A stretch of 21,875 bases of DNA, taken from positions 1 through 21,875 of the forward strand of contig CAZDYP010000079.1 of NCBI GenBank assembly GCA_964509505.1, in the 5' to 3' direction. Shown here in pieces: positions 21,628-21,875 of this stretch. Below the pieces are notes generated by a model. The model was not told the origin of the DNA. It made no database searches and saw nothing but the letters and a program-made list of their open reading frames with translations. This DNA comes from CAZDYP01 sp964509505. GTDB lineage: Bacteria; Chloroflexota; Anaerolineae; JACRMK01. Both the position numbers and the translations under genes were made by a program. Every line of letters begins with the position of its first letter. Position 1 is the first letter of the stretch.

Positions 21628-21635
21628 CGCCGAAC

Positions 21636-21664
21636 ATGACACACGGAAATGAATCAAGTATAAT
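21636..21664 (+). promoter_or_regulatory. Sigma70-type promoter of the dsbA-like gene
   Basis: ATGACA (21636-21641), exactly 17 bases, then a perfect TATAAT (21659-21664). GGAG at 21675-21678 and the ATG at 21685 follow at fitting distances. The promoter shows that the TGA-containing frame downstream is an expressed gene rather than a random open stretch. Confidence 0.75.
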
Positions 21665-21684
21665 CCGCCACGTTGGAGCCTCCC

Positions 21685-21875
21685 ATGCCCATCGCGATTC
21701 AAGTCTTTAGCGATTTCATCTGACCGTTTTGCTACATGGCGCATTCCAGTTTGGAACGCTTATGTCAAGTGCGCGACATCACGGTGCGCTGGCTCTCGTA
21801 TGAACTGCGCCCCGAACGCACGACGCCGTTGACACCCGACGAGGAACGTCATCTAGCCGCTTACAAGCGCAAGGT
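21685..21875 (+). CDS. Candidate selenoprotein, DsbA/FrnE-family thiol oxidoreductase (cut by window end)
   Basis: The frame reads MPIAIQVFSDFI, TGA, then PFCYMAHSSLERL, and later ITVRWLSYELRPE and TPDEERHLAAYK. This is the start of a DsbA-like thioredoxin fold of the FrnE type, in which a beta strand is followed by a CPxC(Y) active site and then by the W-x-x-F/Y-E-L-x-P strand. The TGA (21721-21723) replaces the first active-site Cys, giving UPFC, and 50 further codons stay open to the edge with family-like sequence. A SECIS-like hairpin follows. Sec-containing DsbA-like proteins are known in bacteria. Alternatives are a nonsense mutation or a sequencing error. At least two-thirds of the protein lies outside the window. 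Confidence 0.8.
21734..21765 (+). promoter_or_regulatory. SECIS-like hairpin inside the dsbA-like coding sequence
   Basis: Stems ACAT/ATGT (21734-21737, 21762-21765), GCG/CGC (21739-21741, 21757-21759) and TTCC/GGAA (21744-21747, 21753-21756) enclose the loop AGTTT. There are 24 bases between the TGA and the loop, and G is the second loop base. Both fit what is known of bacterial SECIS elements (loop about 16-37 bases after UGA, G among the first two loop bases). Confidence 0.6.

Noticed and set aside
21721..21723. TGA read as tryptophan (alternative genetic code)
   Set aside because: Many other genes in the window end with TGA at sensible C-termini (ftsK, PBP, DUF2652 partner), and the family has Cys, not Trp, at this position.
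1..21875. CRISPR array or intact insertion sequence
   Set aside because: No regularly spaced identical repeats with unique spacers and no transposase reading frame were seen. All repeats found are short, simple or palindromic.

Overview
The window looks like chromosomal DNA of a Chloroflexota bacterium, probably Anaerolineae-like. This is inferred from Thr-Pro spacer tails on the envelope proteins, a DUF2079 membrane protein with the C-terminal 'GYDL...YW' domain, an RCK-type K+ channel, and several intergenic repeat types that I associate with these genomes. GC content is moderately high. TGA is used as an ordinary stop by many genes here, so the code is standard.

Layout. Positions 184-17487 are read almost entirely on the minus strand. 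From right to left the groups are: (i) a signalling block with a ferredoxin-adenylate cyclase fusion, a DUF2652 cyclase-like protein, an SDR reductase and a GAF-GAF-PAS-cyclase; (ii) an envelope operon of sortase, class A penicillin-binding protein and RCK potassium channel; (iii) a broken MNT nucleotidyltransferase; (iv) branched-chain 2-oxoacid dehydrogenase E1 alpha and beta; (v) a compact soluble FtsK/SpoIIIE-type ATPase followed by a string of small genes (DUF5655, small hypotheticals, a two-TM protein, PhnB-type and other VOC proteins, a helix-hairpin-helix protein, DinB). From 17757 the plus strand carries tRNA-Leu(UAA), an HNH nuclease gene, a 660-bp repeat and relic zone, and a DUF2079 membrane protein. 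A minus-strand TraR/DksA-type zinc-finger gene follows. Divergent from it, cut by the right edge, is a DsbA/FrnE-family gene.

Most notable. The DsbA-like gene at 21685 has an in-frame TGA exactly where the family has the first cysteine of its CPxC active site. The frame stays open and family-like afterwards, and a bacterial SECIS-like hairpin lies just downstream at the right distance. It is a strong selenoprotein candidate with its own sigma70-type promoter, and ordinary ORF calling misses it. Other points: three TTTGGGAAA copies spaced 22 and 11 bp across the ftsK-like promoter; an about 50-bp repeat shared by the two ends of the window; short tandem repeats inside operon spacers; and three cyclase-fold proteins within about 5 kb, one with a 2Fe-2S domain.

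How the genes may work together (inference). The sortase, PBP and channel genes lie close together, the last two separated by one base, suggesting a cell-envelope operon. The cyclase genes suggest nucleotide second-messenger signalling with redox, GAF/PAS and possibly metal inputs. The small genes after ftsK overlap or abut and appear to be one transcription unit with a short leader.
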